DNA of 14,459 nt from Acetofilamentum sp. (GTDB taxonomy: Bacteria; Bacteroidota; Bacteroidia; Bacteroidales; DTU049). Shown piece by piece: positions 8,401-14,459 of this stretch. The stretch lies in assembly GCA_020720525.1 (NCBI GenBank), contig DYON01000043.1, positions 1 through 14,459 of the forward strand, in the 5' to 3' direction. The notes under the pieces are model-generated. The model saw only the letters and a program-made list of their open reading frames with translations. It did no database searches and was not told where the DNA came from. Both the position numbers and the translations under genes were made by a program. Position 1 is the stretch's first letter; the number at the start of each line of letters is the position of its first letter.

Positions 8401-9899
8401 ATCAGTAGCCTACCCTCGAACGAACCAGGCTTGGTTTTTCCATTCACCTGTATAGATGAATAGGTGTAGTGGTTGTAGTCAATCGATGCAATTTCCGCCT
8501 TCCCTTCTACAAAATAGTTGGTTTCGGATGCTCCATGTCCAGCAAAATCGACAGAAGCCGTAATAGCACCAAGCGGAACAGCGGTTCCAACAAAAGGATT
8601 CAAATTGAAGTTTTCCACAAGAACATTGCCGCTATATACTGGATTGGGAAAGGCACCATGCGAAACCACATCGGCTTTCACAAATCCCGAATTGGTTTTA
8701 GCTATCACATTAGCTGCAAAATCTTCGATGGTTCCATCAAAATTGGCTGTGATAGCAGCCGAATTCAAATTGCCAAGCGATTTTCCCAGATTTAGTTTTT
8801 CCCCACCTGGCAGCGATAGTTGCTCCAAATCGGCAAGCAGAACATTTCCATTGATTAATTCGAAATGAATATTGGTGCTATTGAAATCGGGCAATCCTTT
8901 CATGCTCAAATTGAAATACAAATGGGTTTTTTTGCCCGTTTCCAACTTCATGTTTTCGGCATAAAGGTTCGAAATGGTTCCATGTGCATAACCTGTTACA
9001 ATTGCTGTATTATCTATCCCTTTGAGTGCAGGAACGAAGCTAACAATATCGACAAAACTCAGTTTCGACTTTCTGAAATTGGCATCAATAGTAACCTTGT
9101 TGACAAAATCGTTGAAATCGGGCATCGAATCGTAGCGGAACGATAAATCGAGATTGAGCGAACTGTTGTTGGTGAGCAATTCAACATTACTTGCTTTAAT
9201 CTGGTTGCTTGTCATCGAAAACTGCGACGAAAGATGAAAAAGGTTAAATCCGCTCCGATCGGTGCAGACCAAATGTTTAATGTTGACACTGGTAATACTA
9301 TCGGCTATGTTGATATTATCTGCAATCAAACTCACATTGGTGAGCATAAGATTGTTGAAATTGATGTTTGAGGCATGCAACGTGTCGCGATTCTGGTCTT
9401 GATAAATAAAACTGCAATTGCGCAATTCAACAATGTTCACATACAAAGATGACGACGTTTTCTTCTCGCTTGATTTTTCTTGGGGCTTTCCCGAAAAATA
9501 GGAAACAATGAAATCGATATTGGGCTTGTCGTCGCCGTGGTATTTTACAAGGCGAAAATTTGCTTCGTTAAAAAGCACTTTCTCGAATTCGAGGCTGCTG
9601 AAACTGAAATCGAGATTTTCGGGAGCTATTGTGATTTCGCGTGCTGAAATGAGCGGTTTGCGGTGCAAATCTTCGACATACACATCGCAAAGGGTAATGT
9701 CGAGCGGAAATCGGATGTCGATAGAGCCAATCATGACCTTTGTGTGCAATTCGTCCGAAAAATATGCAGCCAATTTGTTGGCAATAAACTGCTGAATGAG
9801 AGGCGTTCGCAACAAAGCAAATAGGGCTGCCGGAATGCAGAAGATTACCACATAGGCAATCAGCAGTATTCTACCAGTTTTTTTTCTAATTTTGCTCAT
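5454..9899 (-). CDS. tamB: Translocation/assembly module TamB, Bacteroidota type
   Basis: The 1481-residue product has one N-terminal membrane anchor (about 11-30, ILLIAYVVIFCIPAALFALL). An AsmA-like N-terminus follows, then a very long run of beta-strand repeats, and the TamB (DUF490) domain over roughly the last 440 residues. That domain includes GSIDKPDVIGTVTFRRTNI, a stretch with VLYIPITSVGEV, MTIDRSGEFLMFGSLEIEEG and the final FFYRRDFDRFGELWRRK. TamB-family proteins form a hydrophobic groove spanning the periplasm, implicated in outer-membrane protein assembly and in phospholipid transport to the outer membrane. No TamA/BamA partner is in the window. Length is usual for the phylum. It is the first gene of the minus-strand cluster and starts 12 bases from the divergent tsaD, a neighbour arrangement common in Bacteroidota. 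No convincing promoter for it is visible inside the tsaD 5' end. Confidence 0.93.
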   Translation of the reverse strand: MSKIRKKTGRILLIAYVVIFCIPAALFALLRTPLIQQFIANKLAAYFSDELHTKVMIGSIDIRFPLDITLCDVYVEDLHRKPLISAREITIAPENLDFSFSSLEFEKVLFNEANFRLVKYHGDDKPNIDFIVSYFSGKPQEKSSEKKTSSSLYVNIVELRNCSFIYQDQNRDTLHASNINFNNLMLTNVSLIADNINIADSITSVNIKHLVCTDRSGFNLFHLSSQFSMTSNQIKASNVELLTNNSSLNLDLSFRYDSMPDFNDFVNKVTIDANFRKSKLSFVDIVSFVPALKGIDNTAIVTGYAHGTISNLYAENMKLETGKKTHLYFNLSMKGLPDFNSTNIHFELINGNVLLADLEQLSLPGGEKLNLGKSLGNLNSAAITANFDGTIEDFAANVIAKTNSGFVKADVVSHGAFPNPVYSGNVLVENFNLNPFVGTAVPLGAITASVDFAGHGASETNYFVEGKAEIASIDYNHYTYSSIQVNGKTKPGSFEGRLLMNDPNAALDFNGIIDFSESLPVYDFIAQIENINLTALHFNRNDSAAGLSGIVDISIKGNDPDNMLGRIGLNNFEYYEGKNDVFLSSLQLKLEEIDSLKKRIELKSDLVNGSIEGQFVFAEIGKALQSYLSNYIPSYYAADSTVKNLAQQAFSFNFSIKDVQPVLNIFATGLVVSPNSIARGNFNLADNYLKTEIASNFVKSGSIMSVNPVVIAETFNNNIYLTAQCDRLVYNDSLELGNVVVNTVTFNDNSSFSLFWKNENSTKAYSGDLSGDILFRKGMPLMVKFDESDLVLNDSLYHIAETGVIEVDTTEIKVSNFAIYSSAQKLMIDGRISKDPYDFIQVSFENVLLDDFDDLTRSASIDLEGTVNGYVLLSNLYDVPDYRADIQIGKLFLNKNFVGDANIKSSWDQVKHAVYSEAEIISTGNVGSNVPLSIKGFFNPRDKENMLDLTVTLDRFNLKLIQPYLKSFSSKIDGSCDGKIAVKGSIDKPDVIGTVTFRRTNILIDYLNMYYSFANTLQINNSEISMRNTTFFDAHGKSAFGDLVVTHNHFSDFNFDISLQPEKMQFLNTTARDNDYFYGTAYASGMVKIFGPPNNISIEVAATTDPGSVLYIPITSVGEVYENNFISFVSAAADTGKAVTDIKVGDTGINLVFDLDVTSDAEVQIVFDPKIGDVMKGRGQGRIRMTIDRSGEFLMFGSLEIEEGDYLFTLENVLNKHFLVDPGGIIRWNGDPYEGEMDLVARYNIKTSLYELVSVADPSEIYKKKVPISCLMHLSGNLLSPDISFDLDLPGSDENTKNLVHTIIGNPEEMNRQVFALLILNSFIPAERSSFNSPISQGVGATSSELITSQFSNWLSQISKDFDVGFSYSQGNEVSTSQVEVALSTQIFNDRIELESNVAVGGNQVGTPENQQASSIVGDVSIEYKITPDGKFRVKAFNRSNTVDIVTNNAPYTQGVAFFYRRDFDRFGELWRRKNKQKTTE
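9887..9894 (+). promoter_or_regulatory. Putative -7 box (TAATTTTG) for tsaD
   Basis: TAATTTTG fits the Bacteroidota TAnnTTTG consensus and lies 17 bases before the tsaD ATG, inside the first codons of divergent tamB. No clear TTG -33 element is seen at the usual spacing. A second TAATTTTG (9922-9929) falls within tsaD codons and shows how easily such matches occur, so support is limited. Confidence 0.35.
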
Positions 9900-9911
9900 G
9901 AAAACCGAATA

Positions 9912-10934
9912 ATGGACGTTTTAATTTTGGGCATAGAATCTTCGTGCGACGACACATCGGCAGCTGTATTGCGCAACAATGTTATGCTCAGCAACGTGAT
10001 TGCGGGTCAAAAAGTACACGAGCAATTCGGTGGAGTAGTTCCCGAACTTGCCTCGCGAGCACATCAGCAAAACATCATTCCGGTTGTCGAAGCTGCCATC
10101 CGTAATGCAAATATAGACAAAAAACAACTATCGGCGGTTGCTTTTACTCGCGGTCCGGGGTTGCTTGGTTCGCTTATGGTTGGTATTAGCTTTGCCAAAT
10201 CGTTTGCTTGGGCTCTTGGAATTCCGCTTATCGACATCGATCATATACATGCACATGTGATGGCAAATTTTCTGCTCGAACCCGATGAAACTCGAAAATT
10301 GCCCGCATTTCCTTTTTTATGTCTGATTGTTTCGGGTGGGCACACTCAGCTCGCTGTTGTAAAAGATGCGTTCGACATGGAAATAATTGGTAGCACCATC
10401 GACGATGCCGCAGGAGAAACGTTCGACAAAGCTGCAAAAATAATGAGCCTCCCATATCCTGGAGGACCCATGATCGACAAAATGGCTCAAACAGGCAATG
10501 CCGATGCTTTTTCGTTTGCAAAACCACGCATTCCCGAACTCAACTTCAGCTTTTCTGGACTTAAAACCTCGTTTCTGTATTTTTTGCGCGACGAATTGAA
10601 AAAAAACGATCATTTTATCGAATCGCATACAGCCGATTTGTGCGCATCGATTCAGAAGACAATTGTTGATATTTTGGTCGAAAAAACCGAAAAAGCAGTT
10701 GTGCAAACGGGCATCAAAACACTGGCTCTTGCTGGTGGAGTATCGGCCAACTCGGCATTGCGAAAAGCTATGCAACAGCTTGCCGAAAAGCATCAACTCG
10801 ACCTTCATATTCCCAAAATGAGTTTTACTACCGACAATGCAGCCATGATAGCCATGTCGGGGTATTTTAAATTTCAAAAAGGAATGTTTGCCGATTTAGC
10901 GGCTACGCCCTATGCAACTGGGAGTAAGAAGTAG
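9912..10934 (+). CDS. tsaD: tRNA N6-adenosine threonylcarbamoyltransferase TsaD
   Basis: TsaD transfers threonylcarbamoyl from its AMP adduct to N6 of A37 in ANN-decoding tRNAs (t6A), acting with TsaB and TsaE, which are not in this window. The 340-residue length is standard. The ASKHA-fold motifs are all present: GIESSCDDTSAAVL (7-20), GGVVPELASRAH (40-51), TRGPGLLGSL (79-88), the metal ligands in IDHIHAHVMAN (His111, His115), FLCLIVSGGHTQL, ELNFSFSGLKTS, LALAGGVSANSALR and the C-terminal TTDNAAMIA. The ATG at 9912 is right because ESSCDD must sit near residue 10. The gene is intact, monocistronic in appearance, and divergent from tamB with only 12 bases between the starts. Confidence 0.97.
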   Translation: MDVLILGIESSCDDTSAAVLRNNVMLSNVIAGQKVHEQFGGVVPELASRAHQQNIIPVVEAAIRNANIDKKQLSAVAFTRGPGLLGSLMVGISFAKSFAWALGIPLIDIDHIHAHVMANFLLEPDETRKLPAFPFLCLIVSGGHTQLAVVKDAFDMEIIGSTIDDAAGETFDKAAKIMSLPYPGGPMIDKMAQTGNADAFSFAKPRIPELNFSFSGLKTSFLYFLRDELKKNDHFIESHTADLCASIQKTIVDILVEKTEKAVVQTGIKTLALAGGVSANSALRKAMQQLAEKHQLDLHIPKMSFTTDNAAMIAMSGYFKFQKGMFADLAATPYATGSKK

Positions 10935-10946
10935 AGCATCGGTTTC

Positions 10947-10973
10947 AATTGTTTTTTACTCAATTATTTTTTT
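10947..10973 (+). terminator. Weak putative terminator after tsaD
   Basis: A 5-base stem AATTG/CAATT (10947-10951 with 10961-10965) is followed by a run of seven T (10967-10973), 12 bases after the tsaD stop. The stem is short and AT-rich, so only the position and T-run support it. The remaining intergenic DNA up to 11087 is very AT-rich and shows only an imperfect -7 box (TATTTTAG, 11064-11071). Confidence 0.3.
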
Positions 10974-11087
10974 CTCAGGTGGAGTTTCTGGTTTTCCTGT
11001 TCCTGAATTTATAGAAAGTTTTGAAATAGTTTAGACAATATAGCATTTATGTAATATTTTTTTTATTTTAGCAAAAACAAATTAACA

Positions 11088-11906
11088 ATGAATAATCGGA
11101 TATTTATACTATTTCTTTTGCTTTCTATCCTCATGTTTTCTTGTTCGGTAAACGATCAGATATTCAACAAGGGTGTTATTCAGAATAGAAAATACACAAA
11201 AGGAGCTTCGCTTGTTTCAAAACAACATATCGCCATTGCATCAAATAGCGATAATTCAGCAAAAGAGCCAAAATCAATATCCAATGATTTCAAAGCACAA
11301 AAATCGATTGTTACAACCGATGAAAAACCCCCAACAACCAAAACAATTGATCTAACTCGACCATCCGAAAATGATATTTTTGACAATATCGAGACAACTC
11401 CAACAAAACCAATCTGCGACGAAATCATTCTTCGCGATGGAACCATTATTGAGGGAAGGATTTTAAAAATAACCGATACACAGATAATATATTTAACCTG
11501 CGACCAAGCTAAGCAGGAAATTGTGATAGAAAAGAATTCGGTATTCCTAATCAAATATTACTCTGGCAGCAACGAAGTTGTGACACTTTTCAACGACAGC
11601 ATCGTGAACGTGGTGAATACGCCAGCGAAAAGCCATGAATCAAAGAGCAAAACAACAACCGACCAGATGGCTTCTGCTTCGTTGAGTTTGGGCTTTATCA
11701 GTGTTATATCCACTCTGCTTTTAAGCGCATTTGGCGGCGCTGTTTTGGGCTTATTGGCTATCATATTTGGAGTAATTGGTTTTGGTAAAATTGAAATGAG
11801 TGGAGGTGAAAAAACCGGCAAAGCTCAGGCTGTTTTTGGAATCCTATTTGGGATACTTTCAATAGCCATTTTTATTTGGTTCATTAATTATTTAGCAGGT
11901 CAATAA
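11088..11906 (+). CDS. Lipoprotein with C-terminal DUF4190-like membrane segments, copy 1
   Basis: The 272-residue product has a lipoprotein signal (LLSILMFSC, Cys19) and the Bacteroidota motif GVIQNRKYTKG shortly after. A low-complexity Ser/Thr/Lys linker (about 45-110) comes next, then a compact domain KPICDEIILRDGTIIEGRI with LKITDTQIIYLTCDQ, ending near IKYYSGS. Hydrophobic segments (about 197-235 and 247-270) with GGAVLGLLAIIFGVIGFGKI and GKAQAVFGILFGILSI resemble DUF4190. The middle domain reads like a small SH3/Sm-like barrel with the DG-x-x-I-x-G-x-I pattern. Function is unknown. With a lipid at one end and membrane helices at the other, it most likely stays in the inner membrane with the central domain in the periplasm (inference). 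It is followed 9 bases later by a paralogue. Confidence 0.8.
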   Translation: MNNRIFILFLLLSILMFSCSVNDQIFNKGVIQNRKYTKGASLVSKQHIAIASNSDNSAKEPKSISNDFKAQKSIVTTDEKPPTTKTIDLTRPSENDIFDNIETTPTKPICDEIILRDGTIIEGRILKITDTQIIYLTCDQAKQEIVIEKNSVFLIKYYSGSNEVVTLFNDSIVNVVNTPAKSHESKSKTTTDQMASASLSLGFISVISTLLLSAFGGAVLGLLAIIFGVIGFGKIEMSGGEKTGKAQAVFGILFGILSIAIFIWFINYLAGQ

Positions 11907-11915
11907 TCTACTGGA

Positions 11916-12695
11916 ATGAAATCTGTTTTTACTTATTTTTTGCTCATTTCGGCAGTGATATTTTCATCGTGTACCTCCAACAAGTTGTTTAATAGCAATG
12001 GTATTCAAAAACGAAAATATCAGAATGGTTTTTTTATTCGCTTCGGCCAAATGCCATCCAATTATTTCGTTAAACCCAGTATTGCTGCTTTCGTGCCGTT
12101 GCAAACAAATCCAAATCAACCATTAATTGATGAGCATGGTGGTAGTTCAATTAACCACCCCGATACGTGCATCGAAAAGGGGCTGTCGAAGCCTATTTGC
12201 GACAAAATAGTGCTTTGCAATGGAAATATCATCGAGGGCAAAGTGACCGACATAACAGATGCAATGGTCTTCTATGTCAGTTGCGATAAACAACAAACCG
12301 AAATGAGAATAGACAGAGATGCTGTAAACTACATCAAATACTACAATGGAGATAAAGGGAAAATCAGCAATTGCAGCAACATCGATAATGCAACTTATGT
12401 CGATACAGTTCCAGTTGTTTTAAATGCAAATATCGCTACCCCAAAGCTCAGGCACGAGCAAACGGGAACGACAGCTGTAATTTTTTCCTTATTATCGCTT
12501 CCTGTATTTTTATTTTTCAGCATGATTGGGGGAGCAATTCTTGCAGCTTTGGCAATTATTCTTGGAATCACCAACCTCATTTTGGTTGGACGAAACAAAG
12601 ACAAATACAAAAAAGACAACTATGGTGTTATTGCTGTTTTTCTTGGAATTCTGTTTTTGGCTGTCACCATTCTTGTTATGTCCACAGTTATATAA
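11916..12695 (+). CDS. Lipoprotein with C-terminal DUF4190-like membrane segments, copy 2
   Basis: The 259-residue paralogue of the preceding gene has the same order of parts: lipoprotein signal (ISAVIFSSC, Cys19), NGIQKRKYQNGF, a shorter linker, the domain KPICDKIVLCNGNIIEGKV with TDITDAMVFYVSCDK ending at IKYYNGD, and hydrophobic segments at about 185-225 and 237-259. The PICD cysteine and the later CD cysteine are kept in both copies and could form a disulfide. The linker and membrane parts have diverged much more than the central domain and the IQKRKY motif. Tandem placement with a 9-base gap indicates an old duplication and co-transcription. Function is unknown. It ends TAA at 12693-12695, converging on sodB. 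Confidence 0.8.
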   Translation: MKSVFTYFLLISAVIFSSCTSNKLFNSNGIQKRKYQNGFFIRFGQMPSNYFVKPSIAAFVPLQTNPNQPLIDEHGGSSINHPDTCIEKGLSKPICDKIVLCNGNIIEGKVTDITDAMVFYVSCDKQQTEMRIDRDAVNYIKYYNGDKGKISNCSNIDNATYVDTVPVVLNANIATPKLRHEQTGTTAVIFSLLSLPVFLFFSMIGGAILAALAIILGITNLILVGRNKDKYKKDNYGVIAVFLGILFLAVTILVMSTVI

Positions 12696-12764
12696 CAACT
12701 TTGCATAAAATAAGCAATCCTTTCACCTATTTCAATTGTTGTTCGAAATGTTCAATCGGAATGT

Positions 12765-12785
12765 GCTAAAAATGATGATTTTTGC
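12765..12785. terminator. Putative bidirectional terminator between convergent genes
   Basis: Bases 12768-12773 (AAAAAT) and 12778-12783 (ATTTTT) pair around a GATG loop. The stem extends by GC/GC at 12765-12766 and 12784-12785 with one bulged T. It lies between the lipoprotein pair (plus strand, ends 12695) and sodB (minus strand, ends 12841). The A/T arms could serve as T-tracts in both directions. It is AT-rich and therefore weak, but well placed. Confidence 0.4.
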
Positions 12786-12840
12786 TTAGTTGAAATTTGG
12801 GGATAATAAAGAATGTTCCATTGATGGGATTAAAAACTCC

Positions 12841-13416
12841 CTAGTATCTTTCCGAAACAGCTTCCCAGTCGACTAATTTCCAAAAATCAGCAATATAATC
12901 GGGGCGGCGGTTTTGCTTGTCGAGATAGTAAGCGTGTTCCCATACATCGCAGGTGAGCAATGGTTCAAGGTCGCGGCGCATCGGATTGCCAGCATTCGAT
13001 TCTTGAACAATGGAGAGTTTGCCATTGTCGTCGGTGCAAAGCCAAGCCCAGCCACTGCCAAACAATGTTGCGGCAGCAGTTGTAAATTGCTTTTTAAATT
13101 CTTCGAACGAGCCAAAATCGCGCACAATTGCATCGAGAAGCGAGCCTGTTGGTTCGCCACCACCATTGGGCGACAAACAATTCCAATAAAAAGTATGATT
13201 CCAAACTTGTGCACCGTTGTTGAAAATTCCACCATCGGCTTCAAGTATGATGTCTTCGAGCGAAGCATCTTCGAAAGCAGAGCCAGGCAATAAATTGTTG
13301 AGATTGTTTACATACGTCTGATGGTGCTTTCCGTAATGGAATTCAATTGTTTTTGCTGAAATAATGGGTTCTAGAGCATCGACTGCCCAAGGAAGAGGTG
13401 GCAATTCAAATTTCAT
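12841..13416 (-). CDS. sodB: Superoxide dismutase, iron type
   Basis: The enzyme disproportionates superoxide to oxygen and hydrogen peroxide in the cytoplasm. The 191-residue product is a complete Fe/Mn SOD. The metal ligands are His27 (in EFHYGKHHQTYVNNLN), His74 (in NNGAQVWNHTFYW), Asp157 and His161 (in DVWEHAYYLDKQNRRPDYI). Gln70 in the GAQVWNH motif, on the N-terminal side of His74, is the position typical of iron enzymes, while Mn enzymes carry the active-site Gln elsewhere. A cambialistic form cannot be excluded. The start is the ATG at 13416 (MKFELPPLPWAVDALEP). An open frame reaching 13539 only adds codons that overlap the upstream barrel gene in another frame. It follows that gene's stop by 11 bases, so both probably share a transcript. 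Confidence 0.97.
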   Translation of the reverse strand: MKFELPPLPWAVDALEPIISAKTIEFHYGKHHQTYVNNLNNLLPGSAFEDASLEDIILEADGGIFNNGAQVWNHTFYWNCLSPNGGGEPTGSLLDAIVRDFGSFEEFKKQFTTAAATLFGSGWAWLCTDDNGKLSIVQESNAGNPMRRDLEPLLTCDVWEHAYYLDKQNRRPDYIADFWKLVDWEAVSERY

Positions 13417-13427
13417 GGTTTTTTTAT

Positions 13428-14051
13428 TTAAAAGGTTATTCCTACGTTGAAAGTTGTCATCACATTGTACGAATTGTCGTCGGTTTGCAACATGGGTGTG
13501 AGCCCGTAATGCAATCCCAAATCGAGACGAATAATCCATAAATCGGCTCCAATTCCGCTATATGCAGCAAACGAAAACGGTTCAAAATCGTCTTTGGTGA
13601 AATAGAAAAGGTTTTCGTCGATTTTTGTTTTCAAGATAGCCATGGCTTCGGCTCCAGCCATGATTCGAAACGAGCTCGAACCATCGGGACTTTGAAACAA
13701 TTTGTAACCAAGCATTACAGGGATGGTTACAAAGCTGCGATATACTTTTGTTTCAATATTTACAAGCGATGTGTCGGGTGTTATCAAACCGATGGTACTC
13801 TGCCCAAGTTCGAGATGCGATTCAACGAAAAAGCGACCACCATAGCGAAGCATAATCCCAGCTTGCCACCCAATGCGGGCACTCACATCGGTGCTGTCGC
13901 CATTGAGTTCGGTTGCAAATTTGCTGGTATTTATTCCGGCATGAAAACCCATTTTTAAGCCTGTTGTGCTTTCGTTGCCAGTAGTTGTGGTTTGTGCAGA
14001 AACAAATCCAGCAAACAAAAGAGCCGATATCAATAAAACAAGTTTTTTCAT
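13428..14051 (-). CDS. PorT-like outer-membrane beta-barrel protein
   Basis: The 207-residue product has a clear signal peptide (MKKLVLLISALLFAGFVSAQ, cleavage near 19-20) and a short Thr-rich linker. An eight-strand-like barrel of the OMP_b-brl_2/PorT group follows: LKMGFHAGINTSKF (32-45), IGWQAGIMLRYGGRFFVES, FVTIPVMLGYKLF, IRLDLGLHYGLTPML and the terminal strand FNVGITF ending in Phe, as expected for BAM recognition. It is predicted to sit in the outer membrane; no specific function can be read. It is the first gene of a two-gene unit with sodB and has a good upstream TAnnTTTG box. It has the same general type as the barrel at 1921-2577, but I see no close similarity between them. Confidence 0.8.
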   Translation of the reverse strand: MKKLVLLISALLFAGFVSAQTTTTGNESTTGLKMGFHAGINTSKFATELNGDSTDVSARIGWQAGIMLRYGGRFFVESHLELGQSTIGLITPDTSLVNIETKVYRSFVTIPVMLGYKLFQSPDGSSSFRIMAGAEAMAILKTKIDENLFYFTKDDFEPFSFAAYSGIGADLWIIRLDLGLHYGLTPMLQTDDNSYNVMTTFNVGITF

Positions 14052-14065
14052 AGAGCTATTTTTTA

Positions 14066-14073
14066 CAAATCTA
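14066..14073 (-). promoter_or_regulatory. Putative -7 box (TAGATTTG) for the barrel-sodB unit
   Basis: Minus-strand TAGATTTG fits the TAnnTTTG consensus and ends 14 bases before the ATG at 14051. A T-rich stretch precedes it, and a partial -33 (TTTA) lies about 21 bases upstream. No Fur-box or other operator is evident. Confidence 0.5.
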
Positions 14074-14125
14074 CAAAAAATCTGAGTAACTGTCTAAATT
14101 TCTATTGATCTTAAAATTTTTCAGC

Positions 14126-14410
14126 CAACCGCCGAGTGCACAGAGTTTTGCGCAGAGATAAGACGCAGAGAATACCGACGAGAATTGGTTTTGCCAATTG
14201 CTTTTCAGTATTTTATAGAACACGGATTTACACAGGATTTTTCACTTCTTAAATTTCTTCCAAATGTGTTCAAGAGCTCGCCACTTCGTGTCTCGGTTAA
14301 ACGGATTTTCGCGGATAATGTGTTTTTACAAAAGCCGTTTGTTTGTATCGGCAATCCTCTGCGGACCACTACGTTTATCACAAGTGTTCTCTCGGCGTTT
14401 TTTGCGGTTG
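14126..14410. repeat. Degenerate intergenic repeat element with CAGAG/CGGATTT motifs and imperfect terminal inverted repeats
   Basis: This gene-free stretch begins with CAACCGCCGAG (14126-14136). Near its right end are CTCGGCG (14391-14397) and GCGGTTG (14404-14410), the reverse complements of the two overlapping halves, separated here by six T. Just inside the left end are three (C/G)CAGAG copies (CACAGAG 14139-14145, CGCAGAG 14151-14157, CGCAGAG 14164-14170), spaced 12-13 bases. Further in are CACGGATTT and CACAGGATTT (14221-14240), then ACGGATTTTCGCGGAT (14301-14316), and TCTGCGG (14359-14365). This vocabulary (CGCAGAG and CGGATTTnCnCGGAT) is that of a widespread family of non-coding intergenic repeats in bacterial genomes. 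A 76-codon frame inside it is not a gene. Apart from the promoter at 14066-14073, nothing else is seen from 14052 to the window end. Confidence 0.6.
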
Positions 14411-14459
14411 ATTAGGCGCTTAACACCTTAAAACCCACGCAAATTGGCTTTTCTTACGC

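Noticed and set aside
10317..10877. 186-codon minus-strand open frame inside tsaD
   Set aside because: It is fully antisense to an intact, motif-complete tsaD.
13417..13539. Upstream extension of the sodB frame by 41 codons
   Set aside because: The extension overlaps the end of the barrel gene in another frame, and Fe-SODs begin at MKFELPPLPW as found at 13416.
14183..14199. AATTGG/CCAATT hairpin with a TTTTG loop
   Set aside because: A perfect 6-base stem, but it lies inside the repeat element and no gene ends next to it, so no separate terminator is called.
14185..14415. 76-codon plus-strand open frame
   Set aside because: It begins at a non-ATG codon, lies within the CAGAG/CGGATTT repeat element, and its translation simply follows the repeat motifs; no signal or domain is seen.
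1..14459. CRISPR array, tRNA/rRNA genes, transposase, integrase, toxin-antitoxin or phage-defence genes
   Set aside because: Looked for on both strands; no evenly spaced identical repeats, cloverleaf-like sequence or relevant protein motifs were found.

Overview
The window looks like chromosomal housekeeping DNA from a member of the Bacteroidota, probably an uncultured Bacteroidales-like lineage. Three things point there. The gene families are typical: a Bacteroidota-type TamB divergent from tsaD, a folK plus deoxynucleoside kinase pair, PorT-like outer-membrane barrels, and lipoproteins with an IQKRKY-type motif. Putative -7 boxes match the Bacteroidota TAnnTTTG consensus. Obvious Shine-Dalgarno sequences are lacking. 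I see no tRNA, rRNA, CRISPR array, transposase, phage or plasmid gene, and no recognisable defence system.

Layout, left to right. (1) 1-1279, plus strand: the 3' part of a PagL/acyloxyacyl-hydrolase-like outer-membrane protein, overlapping by ATGA a DUF2807 lipoprotein gene. The lipoprotein frame is cut by one in-frame TGA directly after the lipobox Cys-Gly. (2) 1341-2577, minus strand: a secreted beta-barrel protein and a lipoprotein overlapping by 20 bases. (3) 2620-2784, minus strand: an unannotated remnant carrying only the C-terminal end of methylenetetrahydrofolate reductase (MetF), abutting the kinase gene. (4) 2775-9899, minus strand: a tight cluster transcribed tamB, then a secreted protein with a 25-residue repeat, an HD hydrolase, folK and deoxynucleoside kinase. 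It has two ATGA stop/start overlaps and gaps of 9-12 bases. (5) 9912-10934, plus strand: tsaD, whose start is only 12 bases from the divergent tamB start. (6) 11088-12695, plus strand: two tandem paralogous lipoproteins with C-terminal DUF4190-like membrane segments. (7) 12841-14051, minus strand: a PorT-like barrel followed by an iron superoxide dismutase. (8) 14052-14459: no gene. It holds a promoter and a roughly 285-base degenerate repeat element with CAGAG and CGGATTT motifs and imperfect terminal inverted repeats.

The genes are mostly core functions: cell-envelope assembly (TamB, barrels, lipoproteins), tRNA t6A modification (TsaD), folate synthesis (FolK), deoxynucleotide salvage and oxidative-stress defence (SodB). 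I found no clearly new multi-gene system. The observations most worth following are the premature TGA in the DUF2807 gene, the metF remnant next to the kinase, the 25-residue repeat protein coupled to TamB, the doubly anchored tandem lipoproteins and the terminal repeat element.
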